Below are positions 8,009 to 15,601 of a DNA stretch of 64,000 bases, piece by piece. Each line of letters opens with the position of its first letter. The stretch's first letter is position 1. Below the pieces are notes generated by a model. It did not search any database and was not told the DNA's origin. It was given only the letters and a program-made list of their open reading frames with translations. A program made the translations under genes and the position numbers. The stretch comes from Bacteroidales bacterium 6E (GTDB lineage Bacteria; Bacteroidota; Bacteroidia; Bacteroidales; Prolixibacteraceae): assembly GCA_001270045.2 (NCBI GenBank), contig DF970670.1:44047-108046 (forward strand), written 5' to 3'.

Positions 8009-8959
8009 TTATTTCTTTGGGGATAATCTTGAAAATCTTTCCTGAATCAATTGTTTATACTTGTCCTTGAAATCATCACTCAGAAAACTGATATCTATAA
8101 ATGCCATCCATTTTTCCTTTGCCTTTTCCATTTTCTTAAAGATGTTTTCCTGTTGTTTGTTATCCAGCTTTAAGGTGGTAAATGCAACGACAAAATCATT
8201 GTAGCGAATTTTCTTCTTTTTGCCGTTGAGAGTCAAGGCTAAATCTTCATCATCCGATGGATTAACAAGTGCAGTGGCTACCATATCGTATGCAGGAGAA
8301 AGTATTGACCCCAAATCTGGCCTTCTGATTAAAGAGAAATTCTTTAAGTGCATATCGGCATTACCCGTCAGGAAAGTGAAGAGAACCTGCTCAAAGAAAT
8401 TCACCACATCCAATCCTGGGTTTGCTGAATACTTTAAGATGGTTTTTGCAATCTGTTCATAGGATCCGTGATATTTGTCTTCCGTTAGTTTCTCGGTCAA
8501 CTGACACATATCCTCCATGTGAAGCTTTCCATTTTTCTGACGATCGATACGCTTGGTAATGTAGGCCAGCTTTCCTGATTTCAGGCGAATTAAACTGTGC
8601 GGAACCACTTCAATTTTTGCAATACTGGCCAGGTGCATCGAGAGGTCTTCCACTTCGGGAAGTTGGAGGTAATTTTGAGTTGGAGTCTTCAGGATATAAC
8701 CACCCCACAAACCTACTATTGTAAATCGTTTTGGTTCATTCTTATTTTGTCCTGAAGAAATATTCAACGAGATTTTGGGCTGAACACCAGTGATGGTTAC
8801 CTGACTACGAACAACCTGTAAGGCCAGGTCTTCCATTTGAGTTTCGGAATAGGGCAATTCAGGAGGCGTGGATTGTCCAAAGATTTTCTTGCTGCAAGCA
8901 GGATGAAAATCTATTTCGTGTTCAGACAAAAGTTGGTAACAATATAAACATCTGCTCAT
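8009..8959 (-). CDS. HipT-like Ser/Thr kinase toxin (HipA C-terminal domain)
   Basis: A 316-aa protein from the ATG at 8959, chosen because that ATG overlaps the upstream stop as ATGA and follows an AGGAGG-like site; a longer frame exists but would add an odd Cys-rich extension. It carries the HipA kinase fold: nucleotide/phosphorylation loop TGVQPKIS (about residues 57-64), catalytic GNADMHLKN (D202, N207) and metal-binding YDM (D225). The HipA N-terminal subdomain is missing and is encoded by the preceding small gene. Residues C4, C7, H19 and C22 form a zinc-ribbon-like knuckle seen in Bacteroidota HipA relatives. HipA/HipT kinases phosphorylate aminoacyl-tRNA synthetases to halt growth (family knowledge); the target here is unknown. 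All key kinase residues seem intact. Confidence 0.88.
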   Translation of the reverse strand: MSRCLYCYQLLSEHEIDFHPACSKKIFGQSTPPELPYSETQMEDLALQVVRSQVTITGVQPKISLNISSGQNKNEPKRFTIVGLWGGYILKTPTQNYLQLPEVEDLSMHLASIAKIEVVPHSLIRLKSGKLAYITKRIDRQKNGKLHMEDMCQLTEKLTEDKYHGSYEQIAKTILKYSANPGLDVVNFFEQVLFTFLTGNADMHLKNFSLIRRPDLGSILSPAYDMVATALVNPSDDEDLALTLNGKKKKIRYNDFVVAFTTLKLDNKQQENIFKKMEKAKEKWMAFIDISFLSDDFKDKYKQLIQERFSRLSPKK

Positions 8960-9288
8960 ACCTGATCCTCCTCTTTTACGGGATGAACACTTACAGCACC
9001 AATACAATCCCTGCAACAGGCGAGCAACAATCCCATTCGGTCACGTGGATTTATTTTCCAGTTTTTTTCTGCAATATCAAGAAACCATCCTTCAGGAATC
9101 AGTCCATCAAAGAATGGAAACAATATTTTACTGTTAAATACTTCTTTCCGTAAAGGGAGTGTTAAGCTTATTGATTCCGAACCGGGCAGTTTTAAATAGG
9201 CAGTGTCATAAACGAAATGATACCCATCTTCGTCCTGAGAAAGCCAGCCAGCTGTTCTGTCATGAATTTTTATTTCAGCTCTTCTCAT
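8956..9288 (-). CDS. HipS-like protein (HipA N-terminal domain as a separate gene)
   Basis: A 110-aa protein matching the free-standing HipA N-terminal domain (features such as LTLPLRKEVFNSKILFPFFDG and LIPEGWFLD). In HipA this is the N-terminal half of the toxin. In the three-gene HipBST systems of E. coli O127 the separate HipS acts as the antitoxin against HipT, and the gene order here (HTH, small domain, kinase) is the same. It overlaps the HTH gene by 14 bases and the kinase by 4 (ATGA), so all three are likely translated together. Whether HipS or the HTH protein neutralises the kinase here is inference. Confidence 0.85.
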   Translation of the reverse strand: MRRAEIKIHDRTAGWLSQDEDGYHFVYDTAYLKLPGSESISLTLPLRKEVFNSKILFPFFDGLIPEGWFLDIAEKNWKINPRDRMGLLLACCRDCIGAVSVHPVKEEDQV

Positions 9289-9496
9289 CTGTCAGTTGAT
9301 TTCGATCCATTGGAATAGCTCCAACCTGGTAGCCAAAAAGTTGTAAAACCTGATTTACTTTATCGAGACGCATGGTTTCTTTACCCTGCTCAAGGTCCCG
9401 AATAAAACGTAAACCAACACCAGCCTTTTCGGCTATCTCTGGTTGAGTAAGCCGTGCAGCATTTCTTTTTTCTTTTACAAAATCACTCAGTTTCAT
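9275..9496 (-). CDS. HipB-like XRE-family HTH repressor
   Basis: A 73-aa protein consisting almost wholly of an XRE/Cro helix-turn-helix (about residues 16-55, TQPEIAEKAGV...FIRDLEQGKE). This is the usual size and motif for the DNA-binding antitoxin or autorepressor in hip modules of Bacteroidota. It is the first gene of the three-gene operon, and its ATG is only 4 bases from the nearest of three palindromes that are very likely its operators. Expected role: dimeric repressor of its own promoter, perhaps also bridging to the HipS/HipT complex. Confidence 0.88.
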   Translation of the reverse strand: MKLSDFVKEKRNAARLTQPEIAEKAGVGLRFIRDLEQGKETMRLDKVNQVLQLFGYQVGAIPMDRNQLTDEKS

Positions 9497-9500
9497 GATT

Positions 9501-9599
9501 TATACCTTTTCGGGTATAAATATAGAAAAAATATTCAATATTATACCTTTTCGGGTATAAAATATAGTAATACAATAAAGATGTACCCGAGCGGGTATA
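9501..9599. promoter_or_regulatory. Three phased palindromic operators of the hip module
   Basis: Three 18-base sites of the form TATACC-N6-GGTATA lie upstream of the HTH gene: 9501-9518 (perfect), 9542-9559 (perfect, same spacer) and 9582-9599 (one change, TGTACC). Centre-to-centre spacings are 41 and 40 bases, close to four helical turns, so bound dimers would lie on the same face of DNA. E. coli HipB also binds multiple spaced palindromes, of form TATCC-N8-GGATA. The site nearest the gene lies over the expected ribosome-binding/start region, suggesting tight autorepression. Confidence 0.85.
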
Positions 9600-9678
9600 T
9601 TCTTCATGAGCTTGCTCAAGGTTTGCTCAAACAAAAAAGAGCTACGATTCTTATTTCGTAACTCTTTGATTCTTAAGG

Positions 9679-9752
9679 TGGGCCCAACTGGGCTTGAACC
9701 AGTGACTCCCTGATTATGAGTCAGGTGCTCTAACCAACTGAGCTATGGGCCC
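9679..9752 (-). tRNA. tRNA with CAU anticodon (elongator Met or lysidine-type Ile)
   Basis: The reverse strand folds as a 74-base cloverleaf: acceptor GGGCCCA/TGGGCCC, D arm AGCTCAGTTGGTTAGAGC, anticodon stem CCTGA/TCAGG around loop CTCATAA (anticodon CAT), and T arm with GGTTCAAGCC. CCA is not encoded. The G-C-rich acceptor resembles E. coli tRNA-Ile2 (GGCCCC...) more than elongator Met, so Ile2 read after lysidine modification is a real alternative; it is not the initiator type, as position 1 pairs. Confidence 0.93.
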
Positions 9753-9874
9753 TGAGAATCTTTTCTCAAAAGGTGTGCAAGTTTAGCGATTTGGCCGCAA
9801 ATACACAAATATTTTTTAATTTTACTTCATGGCCAGATCAATCTGAAAAACCAATAACCTTTAATATCAATATT

Positions 9875-10453
9875 ATGGCTTTCACACTTCCGGCATTACC
9901 CTATGCCCACGACGCACTTGAACCTTATATCAGTGCAAAAACCATTGAATTCCACTACGGGAAGCACCACCAGGCTTATGTAAATAATGTCAATGCCCTG
10001 ATTCCCGGTACTCCCTTCGAAAACGCCTCCCTCGAGGAGATTGTCTGCAAAGCCGACGGCGGCATCTTTAACAACGGTGCCCAGGTATACAACCATACCT
10101 TCTACTTCGAACAGTTCATTCCTGATGGTTGCCGTGAGCCCATTGATGCTCTCAAGGACGCCATTGACAAGGAATTCGGTTCTTTCGATGCCTTTAAGGA
10201 GCAATTCACCAAAGCTGCCGCCACCCTGTTCGGATCGGGTTGGGCCTGGCTGGTGAAAGACGGCAACGGGAAACTTTCGATCGTTCAGACCTCAAATGCC
10301 GGCTGCCCCCTGAGGGATGGCCTGACGCCCCTGCTCACCTGTGATGTGTGGGAACATGCCTATTACCTCGATAAACAGAACCTCCGCCCGAAATACATCG
10401 AGGACTTCTGGAAAATCCTTGACTGGAAGGTGATCTCGAAAAGGTTTGCCTGA
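9875..10453 (+). CDS. sodB: Fe/Mn superoxide dismutase
   Basis: A 192-aa protein from the ATG at 9875 (MAFTLPALPY), the standard N-terminus for the family; the in-frame upstream extension is not conserved in character. Metal ligands are visible: H27 in HYGKHHQAYV, the His of NHTFYF, and Asp and His of DVWEHAYYLD. It dismutates superoxide in the cytoplasm. Bacteroidota enzymes of this type are often cambialistic (Fe or Mn), and sequence alone does not settle the metal here. It is followed 71 bases later by a small winged-helix-like gene and a strong terminator. Confidence 0.93.
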   Translation: MAFTLPALPYAHDALEPYISAKTIEFHYGKHHQAYVNNVNALIPGTPFENASLEEIVCKADGGIFNNGAQVYNHTFYFEQFIPDGCREPIDALKDAIDKEFGSFDAFKEQFTKAAATLFGSGWAWLVKDGNGKLSIVQTSNAGCPLRDGLTPLLTCDVWEHAYYLDKQNLRPKYIEDFWKILDWKVISKRFA

Positions 10454-10524
10454 TCATTGTAGATATTTTTTGTTCCTTTGAATAACGTTTACAGTATTCT
10501 ATAATTCATTTTAACTAATTAATT

Positions 10525-10698
10525 ATGAGCGTTGAGAAAGTTTTGGAAACCATGAAGGCTGCAGGCAAGGCCCTGAAAGCCGGCGAGATTGCCGATGCTG
10601 CGGGTATCGACAAGAAAGAAGTTGACAAAGCCATGAAGGTTTTGAAAGCGGAAGGCAAGATTGTTTCGCCTAAAGTCTGTTACTGGGAACCCAAATAG
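10525..10698 (+). CDS. Small winged-helix-like protein, 57 aa
   Basis: An ATG at 10525 and TAG at 10696-10698 enclose 57 codons. The sequence is lysine-rich and follows a helix-turn-helix plan ([20 protein letters not shown], then [18 protein letters not shown]) ending in a CYWEP tail, resembling the small proteins often labelled transcriptional regulator in Bacteroidota genomes. It sits between sodB and a strong terminator and is too short for most ORF cut-offs. Regulation of sodB or a nucleoid-like role are both possible; nothing here proves either. Confidence 0.75.
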   Translation: MSVEKVLETMKAAGKALKAGEIADAAGIDKKEVDKAMKVLKAEGKIVSPKVCYWEPK

Positions 10699-10716
10699 GG
10701 GAGTCTTCCCTAAAGC

Positions 10717-10756
10717 AAAACGGGATTCCGCCGCTGTGTGGAATCCCGTTTTTATT
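10717..10756 (+). terminator. Rho-independent terminator after sodB and the small gene
   Basis: A 13-base perfect stem AAAACGGGATTCC (10717-10729) pairs with GGAATCCCGTTTT (10740-10752), 10-base loop, followed by more T. The A and T flanks make it potentially active in both directions. Confidence 0.9.
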
Positions 10757-10761
10757 GCCAT

Positions 10762-10791
10762 AAAAAAGCCATCCCGAAGGACGGCTCTTTT
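10762..10791 (-). terminator. Terminator of the xylose operon
   Basis: On the minus strand GCCGTCC (10785-10779), loop TTCG, GGATGGC (10774-10768, one G-T pair) then T6. It lies 17 bases past the xylA stop. Confidence 0.85.
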
Positions 10792-10807
10792 AAAACCAAT
10801 TCAAACT

Positions 10808-12133
10808 TTAGATATACCAATTAATCAATTGTTCGAGTAATTCCTGTTTGCCGCTGACCAATGCCGGTTCGCCCACTTTGGCTGCATGATCGTAAAGGTC
10901 GGTCAGGGTGAGCTTGCCTGCCTCGAAGGCCGCACCGTTGCCTGAGTCAAACGAGGCATAGCGGTTCTTGCGCATCTTCAGATAATCCGAGTCGGTCAGG
11001 ATCTTGTCAGCCACAAGAAGGGCACGGGCAAATACGTCCATACCGCTGACGTGTGCAATGAAGATGTCTTCGAGGTCGGTGGAGTTACGGCGTGCCCTGG
11101 CGTCGAAGTTAATACCGCCATTACTGAACCCGCCGGCCTGCATGATTTCGAGCATCGCCTCGGTCACTTCGTAAATATTGGTGGGGAACTCATCGGTATC
11201 CCATCCGTTCTGGTAGTCACCCTTGTTGGCGTCGATCGATCCCAGCATGCCGCTGTCAGCAGCCATGCGCAGTTCGTGGGCAAAAGTATGGCCGGCAAGG
11301 GTGGCATGGTTAACTTCGATATTCAGTTTAAAGTCTTTGTCGAGATTATGTTTGGCAAGGAATCCCATCACGGTAGCCACGTCGAAATCGTACTGGTGCT
11401 TGGTGGGTTCCATCGGTTTGGGCTCAATCAGGAAGGTTCCGTTGAAGCCCTGTTTCCGGCCGTAATCGCGGGCCATTCCAAGGAACATGCCCATGTGGTC
11501 GAGTTCGCGTTTGGTATCGGTGTTATGCAGAGTCATGTAGCCTTCGCGGCCACCCCAGAATACATAGTTCTGTCCTCCCAGGGCTATGGTGGCATCGATG
11601 GCATTTTTGATCTGCACGGCCACGTTGCTCACGACGTTGAAGTCGGGGTTGGTGGCGGCACCGTTCATGTAGCGTGGGTTGCTAAACACGTTGGCGGTTC
11701 CCCAAAGTAGTTTCACTCCGGTAGATTCCTGTCGTTCCTTGGCATAGTCAACCATTTTTGCCAGTCTTTTCTCGATTTCAAACACCGATCCGTCACCTAC
11801 CACGTCGGTGTCGTGGAAGCAATAGAAGGGGGCACCCAGTTTGGTGATGAATTCGAAAGCGGCATCCATACGGTCCTTTGCATTGTCCATAGGGTCAGCG
11901 GCTGTGTCCCAGGGGAATTGCTTGGTTCCCGGACCAAAAGGATCGCCACCGTCGCCACACAGGGTATGCCAATAGGCGACCGCATAGCGCAGGTAATCTT
12001 TCATGGGTTTTCCGGCCACCACCTTGTTGGCATCGTACCATTTGAATGCCAGAGGGTTCCTCGATTGGGGGCCTTCGTACTTGATTTTCCCGATTCCGGG
12101 AAAGAATTCCTTATTTCCTTTGAAAAATTCCAT
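10808..12133 (-). CDS. xylA: Xylose isomerase
   Basis: A 441-aa protein, the normal length of class II xylose isomerases. It converts D-xylose to D-xylulose in the cytoplasm. Seen: the N-terminal [19 protein letters not shown] block, the active-site His region (FCFHDTDVV-type, here [11 protein letters not shown]), WGGREGY, the metal-binding [13 protein letters not shown] and the [13 protein letters not shown] stretch. It is 23 bases downstream of xylulokinase and shares its operator-controlled promoter, with a terminator right after it. No pentose transporter is present in this window. Confidence 0.96.
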   Translation of the reverse strand: MEFFKGNKEFFPGIGKIKYEGPQSRNPLAFKWYDANKVVAGKPMKDYLRYAVAYWHTLCGDGGDPFGPGTKQFPWDTAADPMDNAKDRMDAAFEFITKLGAPFYCFHDTDVVGDGSVFEIEKRLAKMVDYAKERQESTGVKLLWGTANVFSNPRYMNGAATNPDFNVVSNVAVQIKNAIDATIALGGQNYVFWGGREGYMTLHNTDTKRELDHMGMFLGMARDYGRKQGFNGTFLIEPKPMEPTKHQYDFDVATVMGFLAKHNLDKDFKLNIEVNHATLAGHTFAHELRMAADSGMLGSIDANKGDYQNGWDTDEFPTNIYEVTEAMLEIMQAGGFSNGGINFDARARRNSTDLEDIFIAHVSGMDVFARALLVADKILTDSDYLKMRKNRYASFDSGNGAAFEAGKLTLTDLYDHAAKVGEPALVSGKQELLEQLINWYI

Positions 12134-12156
12134 TGTATAAATTTTTTGTTTGTTGA

Positions 12157-13647
12157 TTAATTTGATTTCATTTGGTTTTCGAGTACCTCTTTCCAGGCAG
12201 CATAAGCTGCTTCGGTCTCTTCGGGTTTGAAATTCCCCGGTTCGATGGTTTCCAGTTTCTTCAGGTGGGCAAATGCTTCGCCGAAGTTGGCGTAAATACC
12301 GGCACCGATGCCTGCACCTCTGGCGGCACCTGCCGATCCGTCGGTGTTGTAGAGTTCGATGGTGGCTCCTGTGATGTCGGCAAGCGTTTCTCGGAACACC
12401 GGACTCAGGAACATGTTGGCCTTGCCTGCCCTGATGACCTTGGGCTGGATGCCTGTGGATTCCATGATTTCCATGCCATATTTAAAGGAGAAGACAATGC
12501 CTTCCTGTGCGGCCCTGAGCAGGTGGGCCTGGGTGTGGATGTTGTAATTGAGTCCGGAGATCACCGATCCGATGTCCTTATTTTTCAGTACCCGTTCGGC
12601 ACCGTTCCCAAAGGGCAAGACGACCAGTCCTTCGGATCCCGGACTGACGGTAGCGGCGAGCTGGTTCATTTCTTCATAGCCCAGCAGGCTGGTGGCATTT
12701 TTACGGAGCCATGCATTCAGGATGCCTGTGCCGTTAATGCAGAGCAGAACGCCCAGTCGGGGTTCATTTTCGGTGTGGTTGACATGGGCGAACGTATTGA
12801 CCCGGGAAGCCGGATCGAACGTTATTTCGCTGCTTACACCGTATACCACACCTGAAGTCCCGGCTGTGGCAGCCACCTCGCCAGGTTGTAGTACGTTAAG
12901 CGAAAGGGCGTTGTTGGGCTGGTCACCTGCCCTGTAAGTCACGGGTGTTCCGGGGGCCAATCCAAGGTCATTGGCGGCAAGGGCCGAAACATAGCCTTGG
13001 TGGCCAAATACGGGCACAATGTCGGGAATGACCGAATCGTCAAATCCATAGGTGTCGAGTACCATCCTTGCCAGGCCATGGTTTTTGAAATCCCAGAGGA
13101 TCCCTTCCGACAGGCCAGTAACTGTGGTCCTGATGTCTCCGGTCAGCCGCATGGCAATGTAATCGCCCGGAAGCATGATTTTATATATTTTCTCAAAGTT
13201 GGCGGGTTCAAACTCCTTGACCCATTTCAACTTGGAAGCGGTAAAGTTTCCTGGAGAGTTGAGCAGGCTCGACAGACAGCGTGATTCACCTATCGAGGCG
13301 AAAGCCTGGTCTCCAATGGAGGCAGCCCTGCTGTCGCACCAGATAATGGAAGGCCTTATGACTTGGTAGTTGCGGTCGACCATCACCAATCCGTGCATCT
13401 GGTATGAGATTCCTATCGCCGAAATGGACCGGGGATCGGTTTTGGTTGATTGCATCACATCGCCAAGGGCAAGTTTCAGGTTCTCCCACCAAAGGCCGGG
13501 ATCCTGTTCGGCCCAGCCGGGCTGGCGGGCAGTGATGGCCATTTCCTGCCTGGGATAATAGGAAGAGGCTATCGTTGTGCCGCTTCCGGAGTCTATCAGG
13601 GAGGCTTTTACCGATGAACTGCCGATGTCGAAGCCAAGTAAGTACAT
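12157..13647 (-). CDS. xylB: Xylulokinase
   Basis: A 496-aa FGGY-family sugar kinase that phosphorylates D-xylulose to xylulose 5-phosphate. The start at 13647 ([14 protein letters not shown]) places the first ATP-binding phosphate loop DIGSSSVKA directly at the N-terminus as usual; a frame extension of ten residues upstream is not needed. Other family features: [17 protein letters not shown], the AGTSGVVYG phosphate-2 loop and the [11 protein letters not shown]-terminal region. First gene of the xylB-xylA operon. The family motif MHGLV favours xylulose over glycerol or gluconate. Confidence 0.93.
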   Translation of the reverse strand: MYLLGFDIGSSSVKASLIDSGSGTTIASSYYPRQEMAITARQPGWAEQDPGLWWENLKLALGDVMQSTKTDPRSISAIGISYQMHGLVMVDRNYQVIRPSIIWCDSRAASIGDQAFASIGESRCLSSLLNSPGNFTASKLKWVKEFEPANFEKIYKIMLPGDYIAMRLTGDIRTTVTGLSEGILWDFKNHGLARMVLDTYGFDDSVIPDIVPVFGHQGYVSALAANDLGLAPGTPVTYRAGDQPNNALSLNVLQPGEVAATAGTSGVVYGVSSEITFDPASRVNTFAHVNHTENEPRLGVLLCINGTGILNAWLRKNATSLLGYEEMNQLAATVSPGSEGLVVLPFGNGAERVLKNKDIGSVISGLNYNIHTQAHLLRAAQEGIVFSFKYGMEIMESTGIQPKVIRAGKANMFLSPVFRETLADITGATIELYNTDGSAGAARGAGIGAGIYANFGEAFAHLKKLETIEPGNFKPEETEAAYAAWKEVLENQMKSN

Positions 13648-13682
13648 ATATGTTAGTAAATTAAGTTTATATGCCAAACAAA

Positions 13683-13712
13683 CCGTTCTGTTCTGTTATG
13701 TTTGCAAATATA
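13683..13712 (-). promoter_or_regulatory. xylB promoter -7 box and putative XylR operator
   Basis: Minus strand: TATATTTG (13712-13705) matches the Bacteroidota -7 consensus TAnnTTTG. Seven bases downstream lies the 15-base word AACAGAACAGAACGG (13697-13683), which recurs exactly in front of the regulator gene. Its position at the transcription start suits a repressor site. Confidence 0.65.
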
Positions 13713-13762
13713 GGGCATACTCTGACTAATAGAAAAAATATAAATATGTTGTAAAACATTTT

Positions 13763-14758
13763 TTATAAAGAAGAGCGTAATTTCAGGCGTGTGGGAATGG
13801 TGGTGAATACCGGCTGGTTGGTGTTGGCAAACTCGGCCGCTTTGGCACCCATCTCCTCAAAGTTGGTCGAGATGACTGAAATCCCGTTTTTCACATATTT
13901 CTTCATTGGGGTTTCATTGTAGGAAATTACACCTACGTCTTCTCCTATTTCAAGCCCTTTGTCCTGACAATAGTCGAGGAACCGGGCCAGGGTACGGTCG
14001 CTGACCAGGAAGTACAGGTCTCCCTTTTCGGGAATGAAATCCTGCTGGTCGGAGATCACCTTGTGCGGAATGTTGAAATCGGTACAGAATTTCTCGAACC
14101 AGGTGATGGTATCTTTCGGGTGAAATGTAAAGGGTGGATAGTTAAGGATAAACCGTTTGTATTTGCGAATCAGGTCGATGTTCTGGCTGAACTGCTCGTA
14201 TACCGGCTCCCCGAAATCCTGTCTGACATATGAAATTTCCTCGGGGCAATTAATGCGCCAGTCGATGACCAGCAACTTCTCGGGCGGTATCTTTTTGATG
14301 ATCTTGCTTACCTTGTTGTGGTCGAAGTTCATGACTACATATGCACTGTATTTTCCTAGGCTTTCCTTGATAATGGTCTCAAACACATGAGGGTTGTAAT
14401 GGTGAAAATGGAGATCCACCGTAATGTCTTTCCTCAAACTGTCACGAAATGAGTGGTATAAAACCTCCTTGTAAGCCTTGAAAGTGTCGATAAACAACAG
14501 GACCTTGGTGAAGTGTTTGGCTACGAAATAGCCTCGGTTGGGGACTGATTCCACAATGCCGTTCTTCTTCAGTTCGGCATAAGCCTTGAATACCGTATCG
14601 CGTGAAAGGTTGCAGTCTTTCATTAACGCATTGACCGAAGGGAGCATATCGCCCGGTTTTAACCTGTTTTGGCTGATGGCATGCATGACTGCGTCGACCA
14701 GCTGCTTGAATTTCAGATGGCGCGAGTTTTCGTTGATTAAAAACTTAAATTCCGACAT
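13763..14758 (-). CDS. xylR: GntR-family regulator with sugar-binding domain, probable xylose regulator
   Basis: A 331-aa protein. Residues 10-78 form a GntR winged helix (LKPGDMLPSVNALMKDCNLSRDTVFKAYAELKKNGIV); the rest (about 90-325) is a LacI/ribose-binding-protein-like effector domain (for example GDLYFLVSDRTLARFL and EDVGVISYNE). This architecture is that of Bacteroidota pentose regulators. It lies directly upstream of xylB-xylA in the same direction, and both promoters carry an identical 15-base word, implying xylose-responsive repression plus autoregulation. The effector (xylose or xylulose) is inferred from context. Confidence 0.83.
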   Translation of the reverse strand: MSEFKFLINENSRHLKFKQLVDAVMHAISQNRLKPGDMLPSVNALMKDCNLSRDTVFKAYAELKKNGIVESVPNRGYFVAKHFTKVLLFIDTFKAYKEVLYHSFRDSLRKDITVDLHFHHYNPHVFETIIKESLGKYSAYVVMNFDHNKVSKIIKKIPPEKLLVIDWRINCPEEISYVRQDFGEPVYEQFSQNIDLIRKYKRFILNYPPFTFHPKDTITWFEKFCTDFNIPHKVISDQQDFIPEKGDLYFLVSDRTLARFLDYCQDKGLEIGEDVGVISYNETPMKKYVKNGISVISTNFEEMGAKAAEFANTNQPVFTTIPTRLKLRSSL

Positions 14759-14791
14759 TTGGCTTAATCAGGGATTCGTTATCTTTTCCTG

Positions 14792-14825
14792 CAAAGATAC
14801 CCGTTCTGTTCTGTTCTCAAATTTA
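14792..14825 (-). promoter_or_regulatory. xylR promoter with shared 15-base operator word
   Basis: Minus strand: TAAATTTG (14825-14818) is followed after two bases by AACAGAACAGAACGG (14815-14801), identical to the word at the xylB promoter, and then by a second -7-like TATCTTTG (14799-14792). A protein on the shared word would block either start. Confidence 0.62.
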
Positions 14826-14969
14826 CTTTTTATAATTTAATGGGAATAAAGTGATGTCATAATTTTTGCAAGTGAATGTATTTTCCTTGTTATAGATTCT
14901 TTCAAGGGGAGTAACATCGTTTTGTCTCGTTGTTTATCTTTACGGCAGTCAACAAAAACCTTGACCACC

Positions 14970-15557
14970 ATGGATTCCTATTCTTTTCTCAGGCAGCTGG
15001 TGGCTGCCAACCGAAGTTACAGACGCTTCGATGAGTCGGTAAGCATTGGCGCTGACCAGATCAGGCGATGGATTGACTTGGCCAGGCATTCTCCTTCGGG
15101 GCGCAACATGCAGCCGTTGAAATACGTGATCTGCACCGACAGGAAAACCAATGCCCTGATTTTTGATCACCTGGCCTGGGCGGGTTACCTGAAAGAGTGG
15201 CCGGGCCCGTCAGAAGGGGAGCGTCCGGTGGCCTACATCGCCGTTATGAAGGACAAGGATCTGGCCGACAACATTTTCTGTGATGATGGCATTGCCATGC
15301 AAAGTATCCTGCTGGGTGCTGTCAGTGATGGCTTCGGGGGTTGTATCATCGGATCTTTCAATAAGTCGAAAATCCGGAATATCCTAGCTCTTCCCGACCA
15401 TCTCGACATTCTTTACATGATGGCTTTAGGAAAACCGGCCGAGACAGTGGTAATTGAAGATGTTGAAGGTGACGACATTCGTTACTGGCGCGACAGCGAA
15501 TCGGTACACCATGTCCCCAAACGAACGCTTGATGAACTTATATATAAGGAGACATAA
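14970..15557 (+). CDS. Nitroreductase-family flavoprotein
   Basis: A 195-aa protein from the ATG at 14970 (MDSYSFL), which fits the usual nitroreductase N-terminus better than the longer frame. FMN-binding features: RSYRRFDE (about residues 15-22), ARHSPSGRNMQPLKYVI, and a C-terminal GGCIIGSFNK and MALGKPAE. Such enzymes use NAD(P)H and FMN to reduce nitro compounds, quinones or flavins; the substrate cannot be read. It is divergent from xylR and ends at a bidirectional terminator shared with the proline dehydrogenase gene. Confidence 0.85.
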   Translation: MDSYSFLRQLVAANRSYRRFDESVSIGADQIRRWIDLARHSPSGRNMQPLKYVICTDRKTNALIFDHLAWAGYLKEWPGPSEGERPVAYIAVMKDKDLADNIFCDDGIAMQSILLGAVSDGFGGCIIGSFNKSKIRNILALPDHLDILYMMALGKPAETVVIEDVEGDDIRYWRDSESVHHVPKRTLDELIYKET

Positions 15558-15560
15558 ACA

Positions 15561-15588
15561 AAAAAGGATGGCAGCAACCATCCTTTTT
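15561..15588. terminator. Bidirectional terminator between nitroreductase and proline dehydrogenase
   Basis: AAAAAGGATGG (15561-15571) pairs with CCATCCTTTTT across a six-base loop; A-run and T-run flanks serve both converging genes. Confidence 0.88.
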
Positions 15589-15601
15589 TATGATATACCA
15601 G

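Noticed and set aside
9773-9874. Upstream extension of sodB by 34 codons
   Set aside because: The family starts at the ATG at 9875; the extension is AT-rich and unlike a signal peptide.
11051-12855. Plus-strand frames of about 220 codons opposite xylA and xylB
   Set aside because: The sense frames encode full-length, motif-complete enzymes; the antisense frames reflect codon bias only.
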